A stretch of DNA of 15,878 bases from positions 1 to 15,878 of the forward strand of contig CAJVPJ010000831.1 in NCBI GenBank assembly GCA_910592205.1, read 5' to 3'. Below are positions 1-8,288 of the stretch, one piece after another. The DNA comes from Paraglomus occultum. Lineage: Eukaryota; Glomeromycota; Glomeromycetes; Paraglomerales; Paraglomeraceae. The notes beneath the pieces are model-generated. The model saw only the letters and a list, made by a program, of their open reading frames with translations, did no database searches and was not told the DNA's origin. Made by a program: the position numbers and the translations under genes. Numbering within the stretch: the first letter of the stretch is position 1; every line of letters begins with the position of its first letter.

Positions 1-392
1 TCACATTTGTTATACGATTCTTCTTGTGACAGTGATACATGCAATGTCTTCCAAATAAATGTTCTGAACTTTCAATTCTTTACGTATGTAAAATGCGGGT
101 TTGGGAATTTGACAGAGTTTACATTGTGATATGATTACATATGACAGTAACGAAACGTAATTTGTTACGTGTAATACTATTTATGGTATCATGAAATAAG
201 ATTCAAGTGTATATGACGATATAATATAAAGACGTAATACAAGTGGTAATATCACAAGTGACTTGCGCTTATACAGATTAGTTAGTTCTTATACTAAAAC
301 TTACAAACGTTAAAGTAGCATATATTTATAACAAACTAAGTTGCTTATACGCAAGTAGGGTTGATATCATAATGCCAATAAATGATTTTATA

Positions 393-668
393 ATGTTGTT
401 ACCTGGTTGTCTTTACTATTCCAATCCGACATACAACATACCTACATGCGCATCCAGCCCACGTCCACAGCTCACACATTTCAGGCGTCCTTGCAGTAAT
501 TATAAATACGCCTGACAAACAAAATATGAGATAAACTTTCCTACAGTACCTGTTATAGCAATTTACAAGCACTACAGAAAGAGTATAATTTTTTTATTCA
601 CTGAAGACTCGCTTATCAAATATAGGCGGCTGAAATTTAATAATACTAAACCCACTCTTATAAAATAA
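393..668 (+). CDS. Candidate two-exon small protein, unknown function (74 aa)
   Basis: I do not recognise this protein. The model starts at ATG 393, has exon 1 at 393-495, an intron at 496-546 (51 nt, GTAATT...CCTACAG, phase 1) and exon 2 at 547-668 ending in TAA. The N-terminal part is rich in Pro, Thr and Ser with three Cys; the C-terminal part is Lys/Arg-rich (YKHYRKSIIFLFTEDSLIKY). Read without splicing, the same ATG gives a 40-residue ORF ending just inside the proposed intron. The opposite strand over 420-490 also reads a protein-like segment with a CxxC pair, so strand is not certain. There is no homology evidence; support is only the phase match at the splice sites and an open second exon. 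Confidence 0.25.
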
Positions 669-1391
669 AGCAACTGAGTATTGAACACAGAACAAATTAT
701 TGCATTTATAAACCAACAAACCTATAAAATTAAATTTGTTCTCTACTGCTACTCGAAGACAAGCTACTTTTAAACTGCAGATAATAAGATTATTATGCGT
801 CAAGTAATTATCAACGTTGGAAGTTTCAAGGTCTTATCATATGTTGACTATTTATACTTAATTATTTAATATTGCGTATCATATTATTGTAATACAGTTA
901 CTTTTTCTAGTCAACTATATTTATCGTATAATTTTGTTTTAAAAAATATATTTCTAAATTCTAATAAGAGAATAATGTAAAAAGTTGTTTGTAGAAAACT
1001 TATTTATATGCATAACCGAACCATAATAATAAAGTGAAACAAATGTATTACCCATATACAAAAATTTACGTAAATGTTAAAAAGCAAATAAGAATAACCA
1101 AATCATATAATAATCAAGAAATTAGGCAAGCTCAACGTTGGCATCACGCAGAAGTATCAATTTTTATCTTACCAGTTTAAATGCAGACCTGGAAGTCATA
1201 CAACTACTATCATTTAATAAAGCAACTTGATGTTGATCATCGGTTAAATGGCTGACATCTATGGGAAAAACTAGCTATGACTAACTGAATCAATGAAGAA
1301 ATGTGGCACGTAGCGGGGTAATTAATTATATGGAAATATTATAGACGAATGAGGGAAAAGAAGAAGATATAATATTGTTAGTGATGGAAAT
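669..1391. other. AT-rich spacer, no gene seen
   Basis: Very AT-rich sequence with short homopolymer runs and frequent stops in all frames. A minus-strand frame over 594-803 is open but has no ATG start and overlaps the end of the preceding candidate, so it is not called. No RNA gene or repeat was recognised. Confidence 0.5.
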
Positions 1392-1711
1392 ATGGAAGGT
1401 CAGAGGATGTTGAACGTGTTGGAAAAAGTTTCCATATCGGAGACTGTAAACGTTTATGGGTATTTACGTAAAGCTTGCGGTATGGATAATTACAATAAGA
1501 CAATAAAAAAAATCCAAAAATTTGTCATCGAATTTATAACCCTCATGTCATTAGTTAACCAATTTTTTATTTTTATAAAAGTGGCTCTTCCATATTCCAA
1601 TTAGATTGGAATAATGCCTGGTTTAATTTTCCTGGTAATTTACCGGTAGACGTGAAAACGCTAATCTCTCTGTCAGTGAAAATAATCGTCAGTTGTTTAC
1701 GCAATTGTTAA
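1392..1711 (+). CDS. Candidate two-exon small protein, unknown function (about 64 aa)
   Basis: ATG 1392 opens a 70-codon frame that ends at TAG 1602-1604 if unspliced. An alternative model joins exon 1 (1392-1479) to exon 2 (1605-1711) across a 125-nt intron (GTATGG...CAATTAG, phase 1) and ends at TAA 1709-1711. Exon 2 reads WNNAWFNFPGNLPVDVKTLI and onward, which looks more like protein than the unspliced tail, which is Phe/Ile/Lys-rich. A second phase-compatible pairing uses a donor at 1460 (GTATTT) with an acceptor at 1580. No family is recognised, and there is no signal peptide or membrane segment in the spliced form. The start is the first ATG of the frame. The exact donor cannot be chosen by eye. 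Confidence 0.28.
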
Positions 1712-1922
1712 TTAATTACCAATAACTGCGTTTAAAGTAGGTCATGGTTTTCCAATTACTTATTATTATAGACTATTAAAAATAATCTCAGGTCGAAACA
1801 GAGATAGAAATTTAGCATTTATAATTAACGCATAGAACGTCAGACAGATACTATGAGATTCAACCCTAGTGTAAGGTCACTAGCTCGTTGATCATAAAGG
1901 TTGCCGGGACTCGGTTGAAAAA

Positions 1923-2039
1923 CTAAATTTCAAGGCTGATTATCACTCGCTTTCTCGTGTAATCGACTTGACATTTATCGTCACGGGACAAATGAAATAT
2001 TCCACATAAATGGCAATGCAATGCGTAACTGTCCGTCAT
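1923..2039 (-). CDS. Possible small ORF or exon with a CxxC pair (38 aa)
   Basis: On the minus strand ATG 2039-2037 opens 38 codons to TAG 1925-1923. The peptide starts MTDSYALHCHLCGIF and continues through a charged segment (SRDDKCQVDYTRKR). The two Cys two residues apart, with a third further on, could bind a metal, but no zinc-finger family fits with confidence. A potential donor (CGA|GTGATA) lies near the end, so this may be a first exon. The patch is richer in GC than its surroundings, which lowers stop frequency in every frame. Weak call. Confidence 0.15.
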   Translation of the reverse strand: MTDSYALHCHLCGIFHLSRDDKCQVDYTRKRVIISLEI

Positions 2040-3378
2040 ACTAAGACTGACTGGTATTGATATAATTATATTAGTATTATTTCAAAATTTCTAGAAGGTT
2101 TATTGCTTAAAATATTTGTATGAAAAGTAGGACTTTATTGGCATACAAACAAAGCCTTATTACTTATGAAATTTTGTTATTTTAACAAAGACTTTTAAAA
2201 AATTACGGCCCAAGAAGAATTAATGATACATTACACATATTCAATGGTAGCCCTGTAGAAGAAACTAAAAGTCGTTCATAGAGAAAATAATTATTATTTG
2301 TAATCCTCTAGACATGTTAATACGTACCCAACGAATATTATTATTGACTAGGATTGGTAATTGAATAACAATGACAAAATCTGGAATCGAACCCTAAATA
2401 TCTCTTTATGAGTTTATACTTTCGACTATCCCCCATCATTATCATATGAAAAAAAATCTAGAAAACTGTAAGTAGTACGTAACCCATACGTTGATACAAC
2501 ATGTACGTCTATGAAAAAGGAGAACGCTTAGAATAATCTGGTTGTGTAAAAGAAAGTCAATGATCAGCAATTAAAGCTCAATTAGGAACTATTTGCTTGG
2601 GCTGGGTATCCAATTACTAGCCAATTGGTGAAATTGAACAGGGATTAATTCATGGAACGTGCTTTCATCCAACATGATTGCTTTATCTCAATTTGCATTA
2701 TAAAAACTATGGGTACTATTACTACTACAAAGAATCGTTACTATGAGATAATGCCAGTATACCATACAAAGCCATCACATGCGGTTCTTTCATTCACTGT
2801 TTTTCTTTTTACGACTCGGTTGTGAAACTAAATTCGCTCATTAATAATCCCCAACGTCTACCGAATTGCCATGTTCCTATACGTCACCAAAAGAAACATT
2901 AACCTTAACACGTTCACTGTTCCGTTCCGTTCACGTGGTCACGATCGACTCTTCGGGATAGTCGTTTGAAAGGGGGTTCTTGTGATTTGTTGAATGGGTT
3001 GAACGACAAACATCCGTTAATCCTCGTGAATCCTAAACCAAGCGTAATGCGTTGTTGTGAAAATTTTTATCCGGTGTTCATTCAACCAAAACGACACCAT
3101 TCAGGATGCACATGAAAAGCCTCCTTAATCGAGAAAAACGACAGAAAAAAAAAAACTGTGTATATATGGCGTGGTGTTGTAGTAAACCCAATTCTGGTAA
3201 CGACGATACATCGAAAAGTACTTTAACGTTAGCTATATTAGCTATATGAAATCCAATTAAGGATATTTGACCCGTGAACATCTTCTTACCCCAGGTATTT
3301 GTGTTGCAGTTTTTGTGCAATGATTCTCCGCACAGGTAAAACGTTGTTTTTTTGTGTACTACTATTTGTTCAGATGTG
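2040..3378. other. Mostly non-coding spacer with a few short open frames
   Basis: No gene is convincing here. A 32-codon plus-strand ORF (2871-2969, starting MFLYVTKRNINLNTF) sits in a GC-richer patch. A minus-strand frame of 104 codons (3078-3392) and a competing minus reading with a 57-nt intron cover 3080-3400. A perfect pol III B-box-like string lies on the minus strand at 2382-2394 but without a foldable tRNA. A short inverted repeat CGACT...AGTCG occurs near 2945-2965. Confidence 0.35.
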
Positions 3379-3753
3379 ATGTTGTGCTCCATACTGTTAC
3401 TCTTGTTGGAACGTGATTATCTCTCCAATCTATATTATACTTTATTTTCTATCCCTGAATTTGGTATTACGTTATTCCGCTTGCGGTATGAGGATAGGGC
3501 GGTTGTAGGAGGGAAGGTAGATTGTTTTGGTGTATAGATAACAAATTATAGCATTGAAGTTGAATCGACTCACATCTTGGCGAGATTCTTGGTGAAAATC
3601 TGTACTGAGCCTCGTGATAATAACACAGTTTCCCAACGTTCCATGCCTTTGCACCTCATTAATAATAATACCAAGGTATGATCAGGCTCTGTTGTACGTG
3701 TATCTGAAACAAAATTAGCTGTAATTAATGGTCTTTGCCATATAAGCCTATAA
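3379..3753 (+). CDS. Candidate three-exon small protein, unknown function (78 aa)
   Basis: Model: ATG 3379; exon 1 3379-3485; intron 3486-3551 (66 nt, GTATGA...TTATAG, phase 2); exon 2 3552-3613; intron 3614-3685 (72 nt, GTGATA...GATCAG, phase 1); exon 3 3686-3753 ending in TAA. The N-terminus is hydrophobic (MLCSILLLLLERDYL), like a short signal or anchor. Exon 2 reads IEVESTHILARFLVKICTEP and exon 3 SVVRVSETKLAVINGLCHIS. All phases match, and without splicing the frame is broken by single in-frame stops at 3535-3537 and near 3677. Against it, the minus strand carries an equally good exon at 3574-3703, with a strong TTTTGTTTCAG acceptor and GTGAGT donor (reading TTEPDHTLVLLLMRCKGMER). Only one is likely real. 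No family recognised. Confidence 0.28.
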
Positions 3754-3997
3754 ACCGTTTTCTCATCCAACCCAGCCCTTATCCAATGCTTAATAGTAGT
3801 TTTTCATATTGTCAGTATTACATGTTTTATACAGTCACAGTTGCAGGGCACCATCTAATTTTGCTGATTTGCTGTCAACTGTTTAGAGTTGTCTTATTGA
3901 TTACGTTAATATTAATGTCTTTCTATTTTTTTACAACTATTATCCGACTGTGTAGACTTTACGAATTTCAAATGAGTGCTTATCATAAATCGCCAAA

Positions 3998-4117
3998 ATG
4001 TCCGAAATAGCCAACCAATTAAACGACATTTTAGAAAGGCGTGTACTGCAAGCAAGCCCCAGAAAAATTTCCTTGGCGGAAATTCGAGTATGTGTGCTAT
4101 TGGGACGAAACATATGA
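3998..4117 (+). CDS. Candidate first exon or short protein (39 aa unspliced)
   Basis: ATG 3998 opens MSEIANQLNDILERRVLQAS followed by PRKISLAEIR, a helical, charged, protein-like N-terminus. After Arg30 a good donor (GTATGT at 4088) is present; if unused, the frame ends nine codons later at TGA 4115-4117. Possible phase-0 continuations exist near 4247 (LGPIITKIITINN..) and just after 4340 (AMLTIMSLCILLITTYP..), but I cannot choose. A different plus frame over about 4034-4265 is also open for some 75 codons, hydrophobic with several Trp and Cys (WRKFEYVCYWDETYDTF..), and needs an upstream exon for a start. Three frames are open near 4030-4100, so this is a GC-richer patch rather than a proven gene. 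Confidence 0.22.
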   Translation: MSEIANQLNDILERRVLQASPRKISLAEIRVCVLLGRNI

Positions 4118-4517
4118 TACATTTATGAGCGTATGTAAAAGGTATGAACCCGTTTGTATTGTCTTGTGGTTTGTCTGCGTGTTATCGATGACTTTCATTT
4201 TCCATGGAAATGTACATTTCCTTGTGCTTCTCGCCCTCATGAGAGTTAGGGCCGATAATTACTAAAATTATTACAATAAACAATATTCAAATTACCAAAA
4301 ACTGTGTCTCGTCATCTTGATATACAATATACTACATAAGGCGATGCTGACAATAATGTCTCTTTGTATCTTACTTATAACAACATACCCAGATCTTGGT
4401 GTATTATTGAATAATATTACTATCGACTCCGGCATATAGATCCAAATATGTTTTCATTTGCTAATCTTATTCGCCAATCATTGGACAGGGCTTAAATGGA
4501 AAGGTACCCATAGTCAA

Positions 4518-4751
4518 TCATCTTTTGTAGTTACCCGAATGACAGGTAGTGCAAGCGTTCGTAATTAAGGTAATTTTCCGATTGATATACGTACACACTA
4601 TTATTATATTGGGCAACTCATTACTATCGCATGTTTGAACCATGCACATTAGTAGAGTGGGTTGAAGTTTTAGCAGGTGAACCAACCGTGTAAAAAAGTC
4701 GTTTGAAAAGAAAACAAACAAAAACATAATTGTGCGAATGACTTGATTCAT
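4518..4751 (-). CDS. Candidate Cys-containing protein with hydrophobic N-terminus (77 aa)
   Basis: A continuous minus-strand ORF runs from ATG 4751-4749 to TGA at 4518. The first 25 residues (MNQVIRTIMFLFVFFSNDFF..) have one positive charge, then a hydrophobic core, resembling a signal peptide or single membrane anchor. The rest contains five Cys, two of them in TTCHSG-like context near the C-terminus (ITNACTTCHSG). Small cysteine-containing secreted proteins are common in plant-associated fungi, but no family is recognised and Phe/Leu runs arise easily from T-rich DNA. No intron is needed. Confidence 0.25.
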   Translation of the reverse strand: MNQVIRTIMFLFVFFSNDFFTRLVHLLKLQPTLLMCMVQTCDSNELPNIIIVCTYINRKITLITNACTTCHSGNYKR

Positions 4752-4822
4752 TTATCACAAGAAATCGCGTAGAGTACAAGTAGTAAATTCAAGAAATAAG
4801 TTTATTTTCAAAATCAACATTT

Positions 4823-5180
4823 ATGAGCCAAACATCACAAAGTAGTTTTTTGAGAGATGACGTTATATATATTACATCAACGTATAGGATATACTATGCA
4901 TCAAATTCACTCATTAAGCCTTTATGCCAAGTAGAATGTCTTGACAAAGATGCATGCTGGATGTGACAATAACAAAATCAATGTTTTACTCGCGTTTATA
5001 CCGAATGATGGAAAATTTTATTTGTAATATTCTGACAATAACAAGAGCCGTAAAATTTTGTTTATAGCAAAGTTTATTGAAAAAATACGTTGTCTCAAGA
5101 CTGCAAAATGCGCGATAAAGCCTCTTTTTACAATTGCAGTTGCTGCTTTAACCAATTCTTATAATATATTTCTATTTTGA
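4823..5180 (+). CDS. Candidate two-exon small protein, unknown function (80 aa)
   Basis: ATG 4823 opens MSQTSQSSFLRDDVIYITST and a Tyr-rich continuation. A donor after Gln36 (CAA|GTAGAA, intron 4931-5045, 115 nt, ending ATAACAAG) joins in phase 0 to exon 2, 5046-5180. Exon 2 reads SRKILFIAKFIEKIRCLKTA, then KCAIKPLFTIAVAALTNSYN, and ends in TGA. It carries a basic amphipathic helix followed by a hydrophobic stretch. If unspliced, the ORF is 47 aa and ends at TGA 4964-4966 (..VECLDKDACWM). The GTAGAA donor is mediocre; the open second exon with a normal amino-acid mix is the main support. Function unknown. Confidence 0.3.
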
Positions 5181-5688
5181 GCAATATAAACTTTTTTTAA
5201 AAATTGATGGTTTCTCAGTAGTCTCTACTCAAACTTTTATTTAACAATAACTCTATTTGAAGAAACTTGTCACGTTTTACAACTAAGTAGTACTTTATAA
5301 AATGTAATAAAGTCCTATATCTCGAACTCCAAGAAATCCTGACAAAGAAAGCTTGAGCCTTGGCAAAAAAAGACACTATTGAAAATACATATTCGGTCAG
5401 AATAATGAAATTATTTTTTGTTATTTATTTGTTTAACTAAATATTCGAAAGAAAAAGATCAAAGTTGAATTGTCAAGCGAATTAAGCTTGCAATAACGGA
5501 CACGTTATAATTACTAAACAGAGATTATGTCAACAAAGGCATCTTTTTCAATACAAACTTTATTGTGAACCGTTGACACATGCTTCTGTGTTCTACTCTA
5601 TATTGGGAATAACATTTACCAAATTTATGCATAGCATATGTCGTTGATTTATTGTATACTAACTACAAGTGTGACCCTGATGAGTTCT
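5181..5688. other. AT-rich spacer, no gene seen
   Basis: No start-to-stop frame worth calling. A short plus-strand frame around 5318-5380 looks protein-like (ISRTPRNPDKESLSLGKKR) but has no ATG and no clear splice partners. It otherwise looks like an upstream intergenic region for the gene at 5776. Confidence 0.4.
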
Positions 5689-5698
5689 TATAAATAAA
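5689..5698 (+). promoter_or_regulatory. Possible TATA box upstream of the 5776 gene
   Basis: The string TATAAATAAA lies about 80 bases before the ATG at 5776 and is followed by an A-rich then T-rich tract. Position and sequence fit a core promoter, but such strings are frequent in AT-rich DNA, so this is suggestive only. Confidence 0.3.
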
Positions 5699-5712
5699 TC
5701 ACCGTCAACAGT

Positions 5713-5763
5713 AAAAAAAAAAAGAAAAGAGAAACCAAATCAAACAAAAAAATTTTTTTTTTT
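5713..5763. repeat. A-rich tract followed by T11 run
   Basis: A nearly pure A-rich stretch (5713-5752) is followed directly by an 11-base T run, ending 12 bases before the ATG at 5776. The A7-T11 junction could form a small hairpin. If transcribed it would lie in the 5' leader; poly(dA:dT) tracts in promoters commonly exclude nucleosomes in fungi. Confidence 0.6.
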
Positions 5764-5775
5764 CACTAAATCATA

Positions 5776-6303
5776 ATGTCTCCAAACTACCGCGATACTT
5801 CCAATCCATCAATGGTAGAGTCAGTCGTTACTGCGAAAAAACCTCTTATTCAGAGCAACCATAATACGATCGAGAAAACAAAACCGAAAAATTATGTGTA
5901 CGGTAATAGACCGAAACGAACGCCTAATAAATCGAAAGAAAACGGTCAAAACTCGGCAAAACACGACAAGACAAAACGTCAAGGAGTAAGCAATAACGAC
6001 TATAAAAATACCACCTCTATTTGCAAGCATTACAGAATTATCAGAACATCCTACGAAACCGAAAAACATAATCAACAACAGAAAACGACCGAATCAAATA
6101 CGACAATAACACGCAAAATAGATTATTCTCGGTCAGATTTTGAAGCAAATGATGGCATAGACGACGTAGGAATGAGATGTTTCTGTTGGAATACTACTGT
6201 CTTTGGTGAAGATACTTCTGACGACAACTATTATGATGACGATGACGACGATGACGACGATGACGACAGTGACAACTCTGATGACGATGACGACTCCGAG
6301 TAA
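5776..6303 (+). CDS. Hypothetical protein with basic N-terminal half and poly-Asp tail (175 aa)
   Basis: This is the longest open frame in the window, intact from ATG 5776 to TAA 6301-6303 with no intron needed. Residues 1-115 are hydrophilic, rich in Lys, Asn, Thr and Gln (for example KPKNYVYGNRPKRTPNKSKE), and probably disordered. Residues 116-150 contain three Trp/Cys-type positions in MRCFCWNTTVFG. Residues 149-175 are extremely acidic, with an uninterrupted run of 11 Asp at 154-164. There is no signal peptide or membrane segment. The charge split (basic then acidic) resembles nuclear or chromatin-associated acidic-tail proteins, but no domain is recognised and the function is unknown. 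Codon choice in the tail alternates GAT and GAC. The frame has a higher GC content than its flanks, consistent with coding. A TATA-like site lies about 80 bases upstream. Confidence 0.7.
   Translation: MSPNYRDTSNPSMVESVVTAKKPLIQSNHNTIEKTKPKNYVYGNRPKRTPNKSKENGQNSAKHDKTKRQGVSNNDYKNTTSICKHYRIIRTSYETEKHNQQQKTTESNTTITRKIDYSRSDFEANDGIDDVGMRCFCWNTTVFGEDTSDDNYYDDDDDDDDDDDSDNSDDDDDSE
6235..6300 (+). repeat. GAY trinucleotide repeat encoding the Asp tail
   Basis: Imperfect tandem GAT/GAC codons, interrupted by AGT, AAC, TCT and TCC, encode the acidic C-terminus. Such in-frame trinucleotide repeats are prone to length change between strains without breaking the frame. Confidence 0.8.
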
Positions 6304-7108
6304 GCTTATGAAAAAGTGGAAAATAGACACCTTAACATAATAGAAAAAAAGACATCGTAAAACCTTTATTCTTTATTTGCAGTATAATAAGAAAATAAGA
6401 TTGTGAGAGATGGCAGGATATTTATTTCTTGCTTGTATGGTAATAGTGTTACTGCCTTTTTATTGAGGAAAGATAAACCAATATGATACATCTACACTTT
6501 TGTTCTTTTTAATAGATAAATTTGTATTAAATATGTGTAGTTTTATGAAAATAACAAATGCTTATGAAATTGAAAACCACTATCTATCAACATGTCTAAG
6601 GTATTATTTAATCGCAATATTTTCGGTACCAATAAAATATGTTTGACATTCACAAATTATCTACTGAATAGCTAGCAACTGACACCTTTTTATGATGAGC
6701 GAGCCATCGAGGGTATGTTAACAATACTTTGTTCACTTTATTTATAACTCGCATGAGTTTTGTTTCAATAAAACGTTCTTTAATAACGAGTTATTATTTT
6801 TTGGACGTTGAATAGATTAACTTAAATCAGATTACTTTAAAGTTTCATTGTGAGCAATCAGGTAAGCAATTGTTTGTTGAACTTTAGAACTGCATGGGAA
6901 TTGTTATGACTATACTGAAGCATAATAATATTTGAGCGTACCCCTAATTCGGTAAAACGTTGTTTACTTCTAACTTATTTCTTAAATGTTATATTATTAG
7001 AGATACAAAAAATAAAAGACCCGCGAACCAGTTGGAAGAATGTCACTATAATAGGTATAAAGCATTGCCATTGCGTAATTTTCACTTGCTGGTTTTATAA
7101 CAACGTTG
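6304..7108. other. AT-rich spacer, no gene seen
   Basis: Follows the stop of the 175-aa gene and probably contains its 3' end, although no exact AATAAA occurs in the first 100 bases. A 27-codon ORF at 6592-6675 (MSKVLFNRNIFG..) is too short to call. A small palindrome AACTCGCATGAGTT lies near 6747-6760. Confidence 0.45.
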
Positions 7109-7448
7109 ATGGACGGAAATCACTCATACTTCCTATCGGCAGGGAAATTCTGGAGAGCAAATATTCAATTATTAATTGTTTATACGAACGTTATGAGTAT
7201 CTCTGGTACGGTGAATTATTCAAACAATATAATTACGTCACTCGTGTTTATGGTGAGTAATGACTTAAACTATAAGAGTTTTCCGTTTAATTATGCATAA
7301 ATAATATTAGCGTTAATGGCCTTTCTAATAAAGTGTTTGACATAGTTTTGCGGTCAATTGGAGCAAACTTTTTTGTTTCAAGAGAAAAAACAAGTATAAT
7401 TGGCTTTTGACGAATAACATATACCGGGATCTAAGAGAATGCTTGTAA
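7109..7448 (+). CDS. Candidate two-exon small protein, unknown function (69 aa)
   Basis: Model: ATG 7109, exon 1 7109-7252 (48 codons), intron 7253-7382 (130 nt) with a strong GTGAGT donor and a TTTTTTGTTTCAAG acceptor, phase 0, and exon 2 7383-7448 ending in TAA. Exon 1 starts MDGNHSYFLSAGKFWRANIQ; exon 2 reads RKNKYNWLLTNNIYRDLREC. Read through the donor, the frame stays open to TAA near 7298-7300 (64 residues), so the intron is not forced. No domain or signal peptide is recognised. The consensus donor and acceptor are the best support. Confidence 0.25.
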
Positions 7449-8219
7449 TTCAACAACAGTGATCCAAAACACACGAGTTATCCTTGCCAAAGAGTTCTTG
7501 TGATGGACTAACCCATCCAACAGTTTATGCAAAATTTTAATTGTTATGGTGAAGATGCGAAAACATGTTTTTCAAACTCATAATTAGTCGATGCGGTGTT
7601 GTGAGCTGACAATTAATTGGCAGCGGATTTCTTATTAATATGATTTGTTGGATCGTTGAGGAGGCGAGGCAAATTAAGGGTTTGTTACACATTATCACAA
7701 AACGTGAGCTCTCGATATATAATGCGTCTGAGGCGTGTGCTTAGGATCTCGATTCGAACAAGATATATGATTGGTTGTTTTATTGTTTTTCTATTTCAAG
7801 CGTTAGGTTACAAATAAGGTTACTAAGATTCCTTCTTCTAATCATGTGATTGTCATTAGCAAAGTAACCCCGGCTAAATTTGTTTAATGTTTAAACCACA
7901 TGAGAATTTTGTATCACGGCGGAGAGGGCTTCCGAGCGAAAGGGAACAATAGGAAGAAACCAAAAACATTACACGAACAAGCCTTGTGGTTGCCCCCACA
8001 ACTTGGAAAGGAAGGGGTTTAAAGTTAGCAAACCTTAATTCGATGAGCACTCGTTGCGAATGGCATCATAAATTTTATTTATCAGACAATTTTTATCGAT
8101 GATTGATGTTTGATAATATGGTTTCTGTCAAAAGGGTATGATAAGTTTATTAATTCTACATTAGGGCTTGTCTAGATAACCGTTTATCGTTATGGTGAAC
8201 GTTTGTTCGACACATTTGA
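7449..8219. other. Spacer with a small ORF and a hairpin
   Basis: A GC-richer patch carries a 40-codon plus-strand ORF at 7900-8022 (MRILYHGGEGFRAKGNNRKK..), too short and isolated to call as a gene. Inside it, TTGTGG (7984-7989) and CCACAA (7996-8001) form a 6-bp stem with a 6-base loop. Around 7596-7626 a stretch resembles the sequence at the 3' end of the Myb gene. Confidence 0.4.
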
Positions 8220-8238
8220 GGGGGTGGGGAAGGGAGGG
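8220..8238 (+). other. G-quadruplex motif beyond the 3' end of the Myb gene
   Basis: Four G-runs of 5, 4, 3 and 3, separated by loops of 1, 2 and 1 bases, fit the standard intramolecular quadruplex pattern with very short loops. It begins 50 bases past the Myb stop codon. The G-rich strand is the template for Myb transcription, so the transcript, if it extends this far, would carry the C-rich complement. A template quadruplex could pause polymerase near the 3' end; that role is inference. Confidence 0.7.
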
Positions 8239-8288
8239 AATGACATATAATACAATTATTAATCTAAATTAGTGTTGTCAGCTGGCCA

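Noticed and set aside
420-495. Minus-strand segment with a CxxC motif (RLKCVSCGRGLDAH)
   Set aside because: It resembles a metal-binding knuckle but has no ATG or convincing upstream exon, and it overlaps the better-formed plus-strand candidate at 393-668.
2382-2394. tRNA T-arm or pol III B-box on the minus strand (GGGTTCGATTCCA)
   Set aside because: The B-box consensus is perfect, but the T stem pairs poorly, no anticodon or D arm can be folded upstream, and no acceptor stem closes the structure. Treated as chance or at most a tRNA-derived remnant.
5821-6330. Two minus-strand ORFs opposite the 175-aa gene
   Set aside because: They are shadows of the Lys/Asn-rich and Asp-rich codons on plus, giving Val/Ile/Phe-rich products.
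7900-8022. 40-codon plus ORF (MRILYHGGEGFRAKGNNRKK..)
   Set aside because: Short, isolated, in a GC-richer patch, with no promoter, splice or homology support.
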